From contig NZ_CP081000.1 of assembly GCF_019645875.1 (NCBI RefSeq), forward strand, positions 620,001 to 684,000: a stretch of 64,000 nt of DNA, written 5' to 3'. Below the pieces are notes generated by a model that saw only the letters and a list, made by a program, of their open reading frames with translations, did no database searches and was not told the DNA's origin. Positions 16,570 to 23,637 of the stretch are shown here, one piece after another (positions within the stretch are counted from its first letter, which is position 1; each line of letters opens with the position of its first letter). Origin of the DNA: Mycolicibacterium senegalense. GTDB lineage: Bacteria > Actinomycetota > Actinomycetes > Mycobacteriales > Mycobacteriaceae. The position numbers and the translations under genes are program-made.

Positions 16570-18477
16570 TCACTGCGAGTGGGCCGTTCGGCGGATGGTC
16601 CGGTGCACGTCGTCCAACACGTCGCCGCCTTCCTGTGCGATCCACGGTCCTTCGATCGACGGATCGATGATCCCGTCCTCCATCCACGTGTAGCGACCGG
16701 CGAGCACCTCACGGGCCAGGGCACGGTCCGAATCGTCGCTGTTGTCCCAGAGTTCGGTGAACAGCCGCTCGGCCCGGACCCGCGACTGACGACAGAACGC
16801 GTCGGCGAGGTCCCCCGCGGAATCCGTGGTGTCGCCGCGGGCCCGGACACAGGCCGCCGTCATCGCGAACAACTCCGCCCCGATGTCGACGATCCGGCCC
16901 AGGAAACGTTGCTTGTATTCCAGTTTGCTCTGCCAGCGCGACATCGCGTAGAACGTGCTGCGGGCAAGCTTTCGGCTGGCCCGCTCGACGTAACGCAGGT
17001 GCTCGGCCAACGGGCCGAATTCGGTGAACGACGTTGGCAGCTGGCCTTTCCCGGTGACGAGCGTGGGTAGCCAGCGCGCATAGAACTTGCCGGCCTGCGC
17101 CGCTGCTTTCGCCTTTTCTTTGAGGTCGGTGTCGGGGTCGATGATGTCGCCGGCCACTGACAGATGGGCGTCCACCGCCTCACGGGCCAGCATCAGATGC
17201 ATGATCTCGGTGGAGCCTTCGAAGATCCGGTTGATCCGCATATCGCGCAGGATCTGCTCGACGGGCACGCCGCGCTCGCCGCGCGCGGCGAGTGACTCGG
17301 CGGTCTCGAAGCCGCGTCCGCCACGAATCTGCACCAACTCGTCGGCGATCAGCCAGGTCATCTCCGAGCCGTAGAGCTTGGCCAGGGCGGCCTCGATCCG
17401 GATGTCGGTGCGGCCGGCGTCGGCGAGCTCGCCGGCCAGCTCCACCATCGACTCGATGCCATAGGCGGTGGCCGCGATGAACGCCACCTTGCCGGCCACC
17501 GCGTCATGTTCACCGACCGGGCGGCCCCATTGCACCCGTTCCTTGGACCATTCCCGGGCGATCTTCAGACACCACTTCGAAGTTCCGGTACACACCGCGG
17601 GTAGCGAGAGGCGCCCCACGTTGAGTGTGGTCAGCGCGATCTTCAGGCCTTCGCCCTCGCGGCCGATCCGGTTCGCGGCGGGCACCCGCACGTCGGTCAG
17701 CTTGGTCAGGCCGTTCTCGATACCGCGTAACCCCATGAACGCGTTGCGGTTGGTGACGACGATGCCGGGCGTATCCGCTTCTACGACGAATGCGGTGATA
17801 CCGCCCTTGTGTCCTTCACTCGGCGGCACCTGGGCCATCACCACCAGTAGGTCCGCGATGACACCGTTCGTCGTCCACAGTTTGACCCCGTTGAGCCGGT
17901 AGTCGTCGCCGTCAGGCGTGGCGGTGGCGTGCAGGCGCGCGGGATCGCTGCCGACATCCGGTTCGGTGAGCAGAAATGCACTGATCTCTCGCGTGCACCG
18001 GGGTAGCCAGGTGCGCTTCTGCTCGGCGGTGCCGAACATCGACACCGGCTGCGGTACGCCGATCGACTGGTGGGCGGACAGGAGTGCCCCGAGCGCGGGG
18101 TGGACTGAGCCGACCAACGCGAGCGCCTTGTTGTAGTAAACCTGCGACAGGCCGAGGCCGTCGTACTCGGCGGAGATCTTCATGCCGAACGCGCCGAGGT
18201 CCTTCAAGCCCTGGATGACCTGGTCCGGGATCTGCGCGTCGCGTTCGATCACCGCGGCGTCGATCTGCGTCTCACAGAACGCGCGCAGCTTGGCCAGAAA
18301 CTCCTCGCCCCGCTCCGCCGTCTCGGCCGGACCCCGCGGGTGGGGATGGACCAGATCCAACCGCAACCTGCCGAGGAACAGTTCTTTGCCGAAGCTGGGC
18401 TGGTGCCACTGTGCTTCCCGGGCTTGTTCGGCGACCTGCCTGGCCTGTCGTTCGTTGACTTCTCCGGTAGCGGTCAT
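16570..18477 (-). CDS. Acyl-CoA dehydrogenase (FadE-type), long form
   Basis: 635-residue acyl-CoA dehydrogenase. The catalytic core (about residues 60-430) shows AFLLTEPDVGSDPARLHA, NGVKLWTTNGVIADLLVV and RGGRGFETAESLAARG. A helical extension of about 180 residues follows (AAQAGKFYARWLPTLVTGKG onward), making it longer than the usual 380-400 residues and like the long FadE proteins of mycobacteria. ATG 18477 has GGAGG 6 bases upstream; frame extension to 18546 is not needed. It is divergent from a MarR regulator 78 bases away, which may control it. Confidence 0.9.
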   Translation of the reverse strand: MTATGEVNERQARQVAEQAREAQWHQPSFGKELFLGRLRLDLVHPHPRGPAETAERGEEFLAKLRAFCETQIDAAVIERDAQIPDQVIQGLKDLGAFGMKISAEYDGLGLSQVYYNKALALVGSVHPALGALLSAHQSIGVPQPVSMFGTAEQKRTWLPRCTREISAFLLTEPDVGSDPARLHATATPDGDDYRLNGVKLWTTNGVIADLLVVMAQVPPSEGHKGGITAFVVEADTPGIVVTNRNAFMGLRGIENGLTKLTDVRVPAANRIGREGEGLKIALTTLNVGRLSLPAVCTGTSKWCLKIAREWSKERVQWGRPVGEHDAVAGKVAFIAATAYGIESMVELAGELADAGRTDIRIEAALAKLYGSEMTWLIADELVQIRGGRGFETAESLAARGERGVPVEQILRDMRINRIFEGSTEIMHLMLAREAVDAHLSVAGDIIDPDTDLKEKAKAAAQAGKFYARWLPTLVTGKGQLPTSFTEFGPLAEHLRYVERASRKLARSTFYAMSRWQSKLEYKQRFLGRIVDIGAELFAMTAACVRARGDTTDSAGDLADAFCRQSRVRAERLFTELWDNSDDSDRALAREVLAGRYTWMEDGIIDPSIEGPWIAQEGGDVLDDVHRTIRRTAHSQ

Positions 18478-18555
18478 CGTCGGCCTCCAAACGTCCGTTC
18501 GCCGGTGGCATACCCGCAAACGGCGGCAGCCACGCTGTCCGGTCATACTGACGAC

Positions 18556-19065
18556 GTGGCGCCGAGAAAAATGCGGGACACATCACCGAAGCGGGGGTGG
18601 CTGACTCCCAAGCAGCAGCGCGCCTGGGTCGCTTACATGCGCGTGCAGCTGCGGATGAACTACGAAATGAACCGCCAACTGCAGGCCGATTCAGGGTTGT
18701 CGCTCGCCGACTACGACGTGCTGGTGGCGTTGAGCAACGTGCGGGACGAGGGCATGCGCGTCAGCGACCTTGCCGCGCAGATCGGCTGGGAACGCAGTCG
18801 GTTGTCGCATCAGTTGCGTCGTATGGAGGAACGCGGCCTGACCGAACGCCGCGCCAGCACCGAGGACGGGCGCACCACCAACGTCGTGCTCACCGAGAAT
18901 GGCCACCAGGCCATCGAGGAGGCCGCGCCCGCTCATGTCGATCTGGTGCGCGGCCTGTTCTTCGATCCCCTGCCCGAGAACCTGCTGGCACCGTTCACCG
19001 CGGCGCTGGAGCACATCCACGTAAACCTCGATCACAACAGCTCGCTGCCTCCCGCGCCGAGCTAG
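18556..19065 (+). CDS. MarR family winged-helix regulator
   Basis: 169-residue MarR-type repressor. The DNA-binding winged helix is visible in MRVSDLAAQIGWERSRLSHQ and LRRMEERGLTERRASTEDGR; flanking helices form the dimer interface. Start is GTG 18556 or ATG 18571; neither has a good ribosome-binding site and the long frame from 18340 overlaps the fadE gene. It lies just upstream of two matching palindromes (19067-19090 and 19463-19482) that flank the next gene, making it the best candidate to bind them. Confidence 0.88.
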   Translation: MAPRKMRDTSPKRGWLTPKQQRAWVAYMRVQLRMNYEMNRQLQADSGLSLADYDVLVALSNVRDEGMRVSDLAAQIGWERSRLSHQLRRMEERGLTERRASTEDGRTTNVVLTENGHQAIEEAAPAHVDLVRGLFFDPLPENLLAPFTAALEHIHVNLDHNSSLPPAPS

Positions 19066-19066
19066 C

Positions 19067-19090
19067 ATTTAGGTGAACTATCACCTAAAT
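19067..19090. promoter_or_regulatory. Palindromic operator 1 (AGGTGA-N4-TCACCT)
   Basis: Perfect 10-base inverted repeat: arms ATTTAGGTGA (19067-19076) and TCACCTAAAT (19081-19090), centre ACTA. It starts one base after the MarR stop codon and ends 13 bases before the start of the NTF2-like gene, where bound protein would block transcription. The same core recurs at 19463-19482. Confidence 0.65.
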
Positions 19091-19103
19091 TTCAGGAGTT
19101 GAG

Positions 19104-19466
19104 ATGAGTGAAGTGATCGCCCGTCTGATGGAATCCAATCTTCTGGCCGTTTTCGACCAGCGCGACCCGCAGCTTCGCGCTGCAGCCATCGCGGCCACCT
19201 ACGCGGATGATGTGCAATGGATTGACGACGAAGGTGTCGCCACCGGCCACGACGAACTTGACGCCAAGGCATCTGAACTGCAGGAAAAGCTGTCGGGATT
19301 GCATTTCGTGAAGGTCGGCCCGGTCCGGCAGACGCGCGGGCTGGGATTTCTGGCCTGGGAGGTGCGCACCGCTGACGATGCCACCGTGGCGTCGGGCTTT
19401 GACGTGGCCGAGATATCGGGCGAGCGAATCGTTCGGATGTGGACGGTGCTGAACTCGCCGGAATAG
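19104..19466 (+). CDS. SnoaL/NTF2-like nuclear transport factor 2 family protein
   Basis: 120-residue small alpha+beta barrel protein. The pattern of an N-terminal helix, AATYADDVQWIDDEGVATGH and the strands KVGPVRQTRGLGFLAWEV and RIVRMWTVLN fits the NTF2-like/SnoaL superfamily, whose members are small isomerases, hydrolases or binding proteins. No catalytic assignment is possible. ATG 19104 has AGGAG (19094-19098) upstream. It is bracketed by two copies of the same operator, and is probably co-regulated with the SDR gene that follows. Confidence 0.78.
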   Translation: MSEVIARLMESNLLAVFDQRDPQLRAAAIAATYADDVQWIDDEGVATGHDELDAKASELQEKLSGLHFVKVGPVRQTRGLGFLAWEVRTADDATVASGFDVAEISGERIVRMWTVLNSPE

Positions 19467-19482
19467 GTGATATGTCACCTAT
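19463..19482. promoter_or_regulatory. Palindromic operator 2 (AGGTGA-N4-TCACCT)
   Basis: Perfect 8-base inverted repeat with arms ATAGGTGA (19463-19470) and TCACCTAT (19475-19482) and centre TATG. The AGGTGA-N4-TCACCT core matches operator 1. It overlaps the stop codon of the NTF2-like gene and touches a possible -10 hexamer TATGTT (19480-19485), 47 bases before the SDR start, so it could control a second transcript. Confidence 0.65.
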
Positions 19483-19529
19483 GTTGTAGCGGGCGGAACG
19501 CACGAACCGCATACGAACGGAGTTCGATC

Positions 19530-20270
19530 ATGGGACAGCTTGACGGCAAGACGGCACTCGTCACCGGAGGAACCTCGGGGATCGGCCTGGCCACGGCCCG
19601 GCGGCTCGCCGCCGAAGGCGCTTATGTGTTCATCACCGGCCGAGACCGCGCGCGCCTGGACGAGGCGGCCGCCTCCATCGGCGCCCACGGCATTCAGAGC
19701 GACATCAGCAAGATCGAGGATCTCGACACCCTCGCCGAGGAGATCGGCATGCACGGCAAGGGGCTCGACGTCGTCTTCGCGAACGCAGGTGGCGGTGACT
19801 TCGCCACCCTCGCCGAGGTCACCCCAGAGCACTACCGGGACAACTTCGATCGCAACGTCGCCGGCACGGTGTTCACCGTGCAGAAGGTGCTGCCATTGCT
19901 GAACGAGGGCGCCTCGATCGTCCTCGCCGGTTCCACCGCCGCCTCGGAGGGCGTGGCCGCGTTCGGCCTCTACGCCGCGTCGAAGGCGGCCATTCGCTCG
20001 CTCGGTCGCACCTGGGCCGCAGAACTGGCCGACCGCAAGATCCGCGTCAACACGGTCGTGCCCGGACCGATCGAAACTCCGGGGCTGACCGGGCTGGCGC
20101 CGGCCGACCAGAAGCAAGATCTGCTCGACGGGATGGCCTCACAGGTGCCGATGAAGCGGCTGGGCCGTCCGGAGGAGGTCGCCTCTGCGGTGCTGTTCCT
20201 GGCCTCAGATCAGAGCAGCTTCATGACCGGGGCGGTGCTCGCGGTCGACGGCGGGCAGATTCAGCTGTGA
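19530..20270 (+). CDS. SDR family oxidoreductase
   Basis: 246-residue classical short-chain dehydrogenase/reductase. Cofactor motif TGGTSGIG at 12-19, NAG at 85-87, and catalytic S135, Y148 and K152 (YAASK) are all present; the C-terminus FMTGAVLAVDGGQ is standard. It oxidises or reduces an alcohol/ketone with NAD(P); substrate unknown. ATG 19530 has GGAG 8 bases upstream; the frame open to 19467 crosses operator 2. The next gene, a CoA-transferase, starts 47 bases downstream. Confidence 0.92.
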   Translation: MGQLDGKTALVTGGTSGIGLATARRLAAEGAYVFITGRDRARLDEAAASIGAHGIQSDISKIEDLDTLAEEIGMHGKGLDVVFANAGGGDFATLAEVTPEHYRDNFDRNVAGTVFTVQKVLPLLNEGASIVLAGSTAASEGVAAFGLYAASKAAIRSLGRTWAAELADRKIRVNTVVPGPIETPGLTGLAPADQKQDLLDGMASQVPMKRLGRPEEVASAVLFLASDQSSFMTGAVLAVDGGQIQL

Positions 20271-20285
20271 CGCAGGTCTCGCTAC

Positions 20286-20298
20286 ACTTACCGTAAGT
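20286..20298. promoter_or_regulatory. Short dyad upstream of CoA-transferase
   Basis: ACTTAC (20286-20291) and GTAAGT (20293-20298) form a perfect 6-base inverted repeat around a single C, 20 bases before the CoA-transferase start. It is compatible with a TetR-type half-site but unsupported otherwise. Confidence 0.3.
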
Positions 20299-20317
20299 CC
20301 AACGGTTAGGAGCCGCG

Positions 20318-21541
20318 TTGATCAAGGTCATGCAGGGCGTGCGAGTGCTCGAGGTCGCGCAATTCACCTTCGTGCCGGCGGCGGGAGCCATCCTCGCCGA
20401 CTGGGGCGCCGACGTCATCAAGGTCGAGCACCCGGTGCGCGGCGACACGCAGCGTGGCTTCATCAACATGGGCGGGTTCCAACTCGACCCGAACCGGCAC
20501 CCGCTCATCGAGCACCCCAACCGCGGTAAACGTAGCGTCGGCATCGATGTCTCGACCCCCGGCGGGCAGGAAGTGCTGTACGAGATCGCGAAGACAGCAG
20601 ACGTCTTCCTGACCAATTACCTTCCCGCCCAACGGCAGAAGAACAAGTTCGATGTCGAGCACATCCGGGCGGTGAACCCGGACATCATCTATGCCCGCGG
20701 CAGCGCCTACGGGGACAAAGGGCCCGAGCGCGATACCGGCGGCTTCGACGGCACCGCCTTCTGGACCCGCAGCGGCGTCGGGCATGCGCTAACCCCGGAG
20801 GCGATCAACGGCGCTCTGTCCCAAGGCATTCCGGCCTTCGGTGATTCGATCGGCGGGATGAACATCGCCGGCGGCATCTCCGCGGCGCTGTTCCACCGCG
20901 AGCGGACCGGGGAAGCCGCCGAGATCGACGTGTCGCTACTCAGCACGGCGTGGTGGGCGGCCGGCGCCAGCGTCACACAGGGTATGGAGACCGGTGAGAC
21001 CATGCGCTCGCTGATGCCCGACGACGCCACTTCGGTCAACCCGTTCATGGCCAACTACCGGACCTCCGACGGCGGCACCATCAATCTGTGCATCGTCAGC
21101 CCGACGGGCTACATCCGCGATGCCTTCGAACATCTCGGGCTGCCCGAGCTGGCCGATGACCCGCGGTTCTCCGATGTACTGCCGCTGATCGAGAACGCCA
21201 CCGAGGGTGTCGAGCTGATCGCGAAGGCCATCGGCAGCAAGCCGTTCGAGTACTGGCGTCAACACCTCAAGACGATGAAGGGCCAGTGGGCGCCGTTCCA
21301 GAGCCTGGTCGATCTCGCTTCGGACGACCAGGCGGTGGCCAATGACATGGTCGTCGAGGTGGAAGCCGCCGATGGGGGCAAGCCGTTCAAGGTGGTGCGC
21401 GGGCCCGTGCAGTTCAACCACGAGCCCCTCGAGACCACCAGGGCGCCCCAGGCCTCCGAGCACACCGAGATCGTGCTGATGGAGCTCGGCATGGATTGGG
21501 ATCGAATCGAAGAGCTCAAGGAATCCGGCGCGATCGCGTGA
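20318..21541 (+). CDS. CaiB/BaiF family CoA-transferase
   Basis: 407-residue family-III CoA-transferase. The N-terminus GVRVLEVAQFTFVPAAGAIL and ADWGADVIKVEHPVRGDTQR is diagnostic; the putative catalytic aspartate lies in EIDVSLLSTAWW. These enzymes move CoA between organic acids, often bile-acid, terpene or carnitine-type substrates. TTG 20318 is chosen because TTAGGAG lies 5 bases upstream; ATG 20330 is the alternative. It probably acts with the SDR gene upstream in one catabolic route. A hairpin follows its stop. Confidence 0.9.
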   Translation: MIKVMQGVRVLEVAQFTFVPAAGAILADWGADVIKVEHPVRGDTQRGFINMGGFQLDPNRHPLIEHPNRGKRSVGIDVSTPGGQEVLYEIAKTADVFLTNYLPAQRQKNKFDVEHIRAVNPDIIYARGSAYGDKGPERDTGGFDGTAFWTRSGVGHALTPEAINGALSQGIPAFGDSIGGMNIAGGISAALFHRERTGEAAEIDVSLLSTAWWAAGASVTQGMETGETMRSLMPDDATSVNPFMANYRTSDGGTINLCIVSPTGYIRDAFEHLGLPELADDPRFSDVLPLIENATEGVELIAKAIGSKPFEYWRQHLKTMKGQWAPFQSLVDLASDDQAVANDMVVEVEAADGGKPFKVVRGPVQFNHEPLETTRAPQASEHTEIVLMELGMDWDRIEELKESGAIA

Positions 21542-21572
21542 ACCCGCGCCGCTTTACTTCGCCGTTTCCACT

Positions 21573-21607
21573 CAGGGGTCGTTGGATCGCAAGGATCGCG
21601 ACCCCTG
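21573..21607. terminator. Bidirectional terminator-like hairpin
   Basis: Arms CAGGGGTCG (21573-21581) and CGACCCCTG (21599-21607) form a 9-bp GC-rich stem with a 17-base loop, between the convergent CoA-transferase and small secreted-protein genes. There is no U tract, as is usual for mycobacterial terminators. Confidence 0.5.
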
Positions 21608-21630
21608 GGTAGAAAGCGACGTCGCCTGAA

Positions 21631-21945
21631 CTAGTTACAGCCGCTCGCGTGGACCCAGCGGCCGTTGTAGCCGATGCAGCCGCTGACGTTCGATCCCGGC
21701 GGAGGCGGTGGCGGCGGGGGCGCGTCCTCCGGAAGCGGTGCGTAGTAGGCCGGCGGCGGCACATACGGGGCGACCGCGTCGGCGATGTTGACGCAGCCAC
21801 CCACCGAGATCCGACGTCCGGCGCTCGCACACACATCGGCGGCGGCAGTGCCTGCGGGAGCGAGAACGATGGCACCGGGCAGTGCGGTGAAGGCGAGCGC
21901 GACGGTGGCCGCGCGCAGCCATGATGATCGAGGCGTGTGCGTCAT
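21631..21945 (-). CDS. Small secreted proline-rich protein
   Basis: 104 residues with an N-terminal signal peptide (hydrophobic core about 11-35, cleavage near AAA-DV). The mature part has four cysteines (C39, C51, C90, C103), enough for two disulfides, and eight consecutive prolines at P76-P83, followed by GCIGYNGRWVHASGC. I do not recognise a named family. Its ATG overlaps the stop of the hemophore-like gene by four bases, so the pair is almost certainly co-translated and probably acts together outside the membrane. Confidence 0.8.
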   Translation of the reverse strand: MTHTPRSSWLRAATVALAFTALPGAIVLAPAGTAAADVCASAGRRISVGGCVNIADAVAPYVPPPAYYAPLPEDAPPPPPPPPGSNVSGCIGYNGRWVHASGCN

Positions 21946-22334
21946 TGTCCTGGTCCTAATGGCTGGTCAGGCGGCTTGATACCGCAACGGCTGCGGAAAT
22001 CGGTGAGCGGTTGACGGATACCGACCAGGTCAGCGTGCGCCTGGGGGTTGGCATCGAAGAAGGCCCGGGTGGCGTCCGGCACTTCTTCATGCGGGCGTCC
22101 GTGCAGATTTGTGTAGAAATCGTTCACGTCCGGATGGGTCCACAAGTATGTGGAGGTCGCGGCGGCGACGCCGGAGGCGATGCCGGCGAGATCGGCTGCC
22201 GTGCAATTGGGTGGACGTGGCGGCGGTTCGGCTGCCGCAGTCGCGGGACTGAACAGACCGACAACGACTCCGACGGCACCGGCGGCCAATGCCGGGACCA
22301 ATCCGGGGTGCGCGGTGAACGGTGTGCGGGACAC
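21942..22334 (-). CDS. Hemophore-related (MHB domain) secreted protein
   Basis: 130-residue exported protein. A signal peptide covers about residues 1-35 (cleavage near TAAAEP). The helical mature domain has cysteines C44 and C117 for one disulfide and the spaced residues Y63 and H67 (STYLWTHPDV), the arrangement I recall for haem-binding residues in the M. tuberculosis hemophore Rv0203. IRQPLTDFRSRC is typical of this family. GTG 22334 has AAGGAG 7 bases upstream; the long frame reaching 22595 runs into the AraC gene and lacks signal-peptide logic. Haem binding is inferred. Confidence 0.82.
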   Translation of the reverse strand: MSRTPFTAHPGLVPALAAGAVGVVVGLFSPATAAAEPPPRPPNCTAADLAGIASGVAAATSTYLWTHPDVNDFYTNLHGRPHEEVPDATRAFFDANPQAHADLVGIRQPLTDFRSRCGIKPPDQPLGPGQ

Positions 22335-22467
22335 AGCGGGACTCCTTCCCGAGGCGGGCAGGTGCCGAATGCATCGCCCGGCGGGCCGAACTGTAGCAGG
22401 CGCGACGGGGCGGGCGCGACGAATCGTTCGCTCGGCAAGTACGTGGCTTGGCTTGGCCCGCCGGGGT

Positions 22468-23484
22468 TTAGGGCAAGGGTGCTGACCCGGTCCGGGCTTT
22501 GCGGTAGGCCGTGGGAGTCGAGCCGAACCAGCGTTTGCAGGAACGGGTGAGCACGCTCTGCTCGGAGTAACCGAGTTGGCGACAGACCTGGTCAAGGCCG
22601 AGATCGGTATCGAGCAGCAGACGTTGAGCGACGTCGCGGCGGGTTTGATCGACCAGATCGGCGAACGTCGCGTTCTCCGCGAGCAGACGACGTTGCAGGG
22701 CCTTGGGGTGCAGGCCGATGTGGCGGGCCACGTCGTTGAGCCCGACAGGTCCAGTGGGCAGGATTTGGCGGACCAGGCTGCGCACCAATTGGCTGGTCGC
22801 CGGGTTGGATTCGCCGATGACCTGGGCGAGGTAATCGACCGCGGTCTGATGGGCGAGTCGATCGGTGGGTAGCGGCCGTTGCAGGTCGGCGGTGCGCAGC
22901 GTGAAGCCTGCGACCGGTTCGAAAAAGCTGGGCGGACAACCGAAGTAGGCCTGATAGTCGTCGGCCGGAGTTAGTGCGGGATGTGGCAGGTGCACGGCTA
23001 CGGGCCGGTAGTCGGTACCGAGGAACAGTCGCAATACCTGCAGCGTGACTCCCAGGGAGAGCTCGACGGCCTGGGCCTGCGGTGGTGACGGGTCCAGGAG
23101 GTACTCGAATTCGAAGCGGCTCAGTTCGGGATCGAGGTGGGCGGTCACCCGCGCGGTGATCGACGGGCTGTAGGCCGCCATGAACTTGTCGAAGATCACG
23201 AAGGCTTCGGCGACGGTACCGGCGTTGCGGCCTGCCAGCCCGACCGGACCGAGGATGTCGATGCCCTGCTGCAGCGCCAAACGCCGCCCGAAATCCGGTG
23301 TTCCGAGTGCGGCGGCAGTGTGTTCGAGCATCTTCGCCCCATTGGGCAGGGAGATGAAGCGATCGTGACGACCGACGTCGTCGTAGGGAATGTGGGCGGC
23401 ATCGACCAATGCGCGACTATCCCCACCGAGTTCGGTGACCAGTTGGTGAAAATTGGTGAGTGCCGTCCCCCGAATCACGGCCAT
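22468..23484 (-). CDS. AraC family transcriptional regulator
   Basis: 338-residue regulator. Residues 1-200 resemble the arabinose-binding-like N-terminal domain of OruR/ArgR-type AraC proteins (FHQLVTELGGDSRALVDAAH), and the last 100 residues hold two helix-turn-helix motifs (LNDVARHIGLHPKALQRRLL, LDQVCRQLGYSEQSVLTRSC). It is divergent from the arylsulfatase gene and likely its activator. ATG 23484 is chosen from the domain start; extension to 23661 would overlap the arylsulfatase. Two direct repeats suited to this kind of regulator lie in the shared upstream region. Confidence 0.9.
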   Translation of the reverse strand: MAVIRGTALTNFHQLVTELGGDSRALVDAAHIPYDDVGRHDRFISLPNGAKMLEHTAAALGTPDFGRRLALQQGIDILGPVGLAGRNAGTVAEAFVIFDKFMAAYSPSITARVTAHLDPELSRFEFEYLLDPSPPQAQAVELSLGVTLQVLRLFLGTDYRPVAVHLPHPALTPADDYQAYFGCPPSFFEPVAGFTLRTADLQRPLPTDRLAHQTAVDYLAQVIGESNPATSQLVRSLVRQILPTGPVGLNDVARHIGLHPKALQRRLLAENATFADLVDQTRRDVAQRLLLDTDLGLDQVCRQLGYSEQSVLTRSCKRWFGSTPTAYRKARTGSAPLP

Positions 23485-23491
23485 GTCACAC

Positions 23492-23520
23492 AATGTCAAA
23501 GATTTGTCTCGGAATGTCAA
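23492..23520. promoter_or_regulatory. Direct-repeat site for the AraC regulator
   Basis: AATGTCAA occurs at 23492-23499 and again at 23513-23520, in the same orientation and 21 bases apart (two helical turns), just upstream of the araC-type gene and about 120 bases before the arylsulfatase. Direct repeats with this period are what AraC-family dimers usually bind. A third partial copy, ATGTCAC, lies at 23483-23489. Confidence 0.45.
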
Positions 23521-23637
23521 GACAGCGGCTGTCGGTTTGCTGCACAGTAGATGCCCGGGTCGGGGTAAATCGGCTGCGCGGCTTGCCCCACCAGTGGTCG
23601 GCTGCACAGCCCGAGTCCTGTTGAGGAGAGGGGCGCG

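Noticed and set aside
18478..18555. AACG-TC-CGTT near the fadE/marR starts as a KstR site
   Set aside because: Arms of only 4 bases and wrong spacing for the KstR motif.
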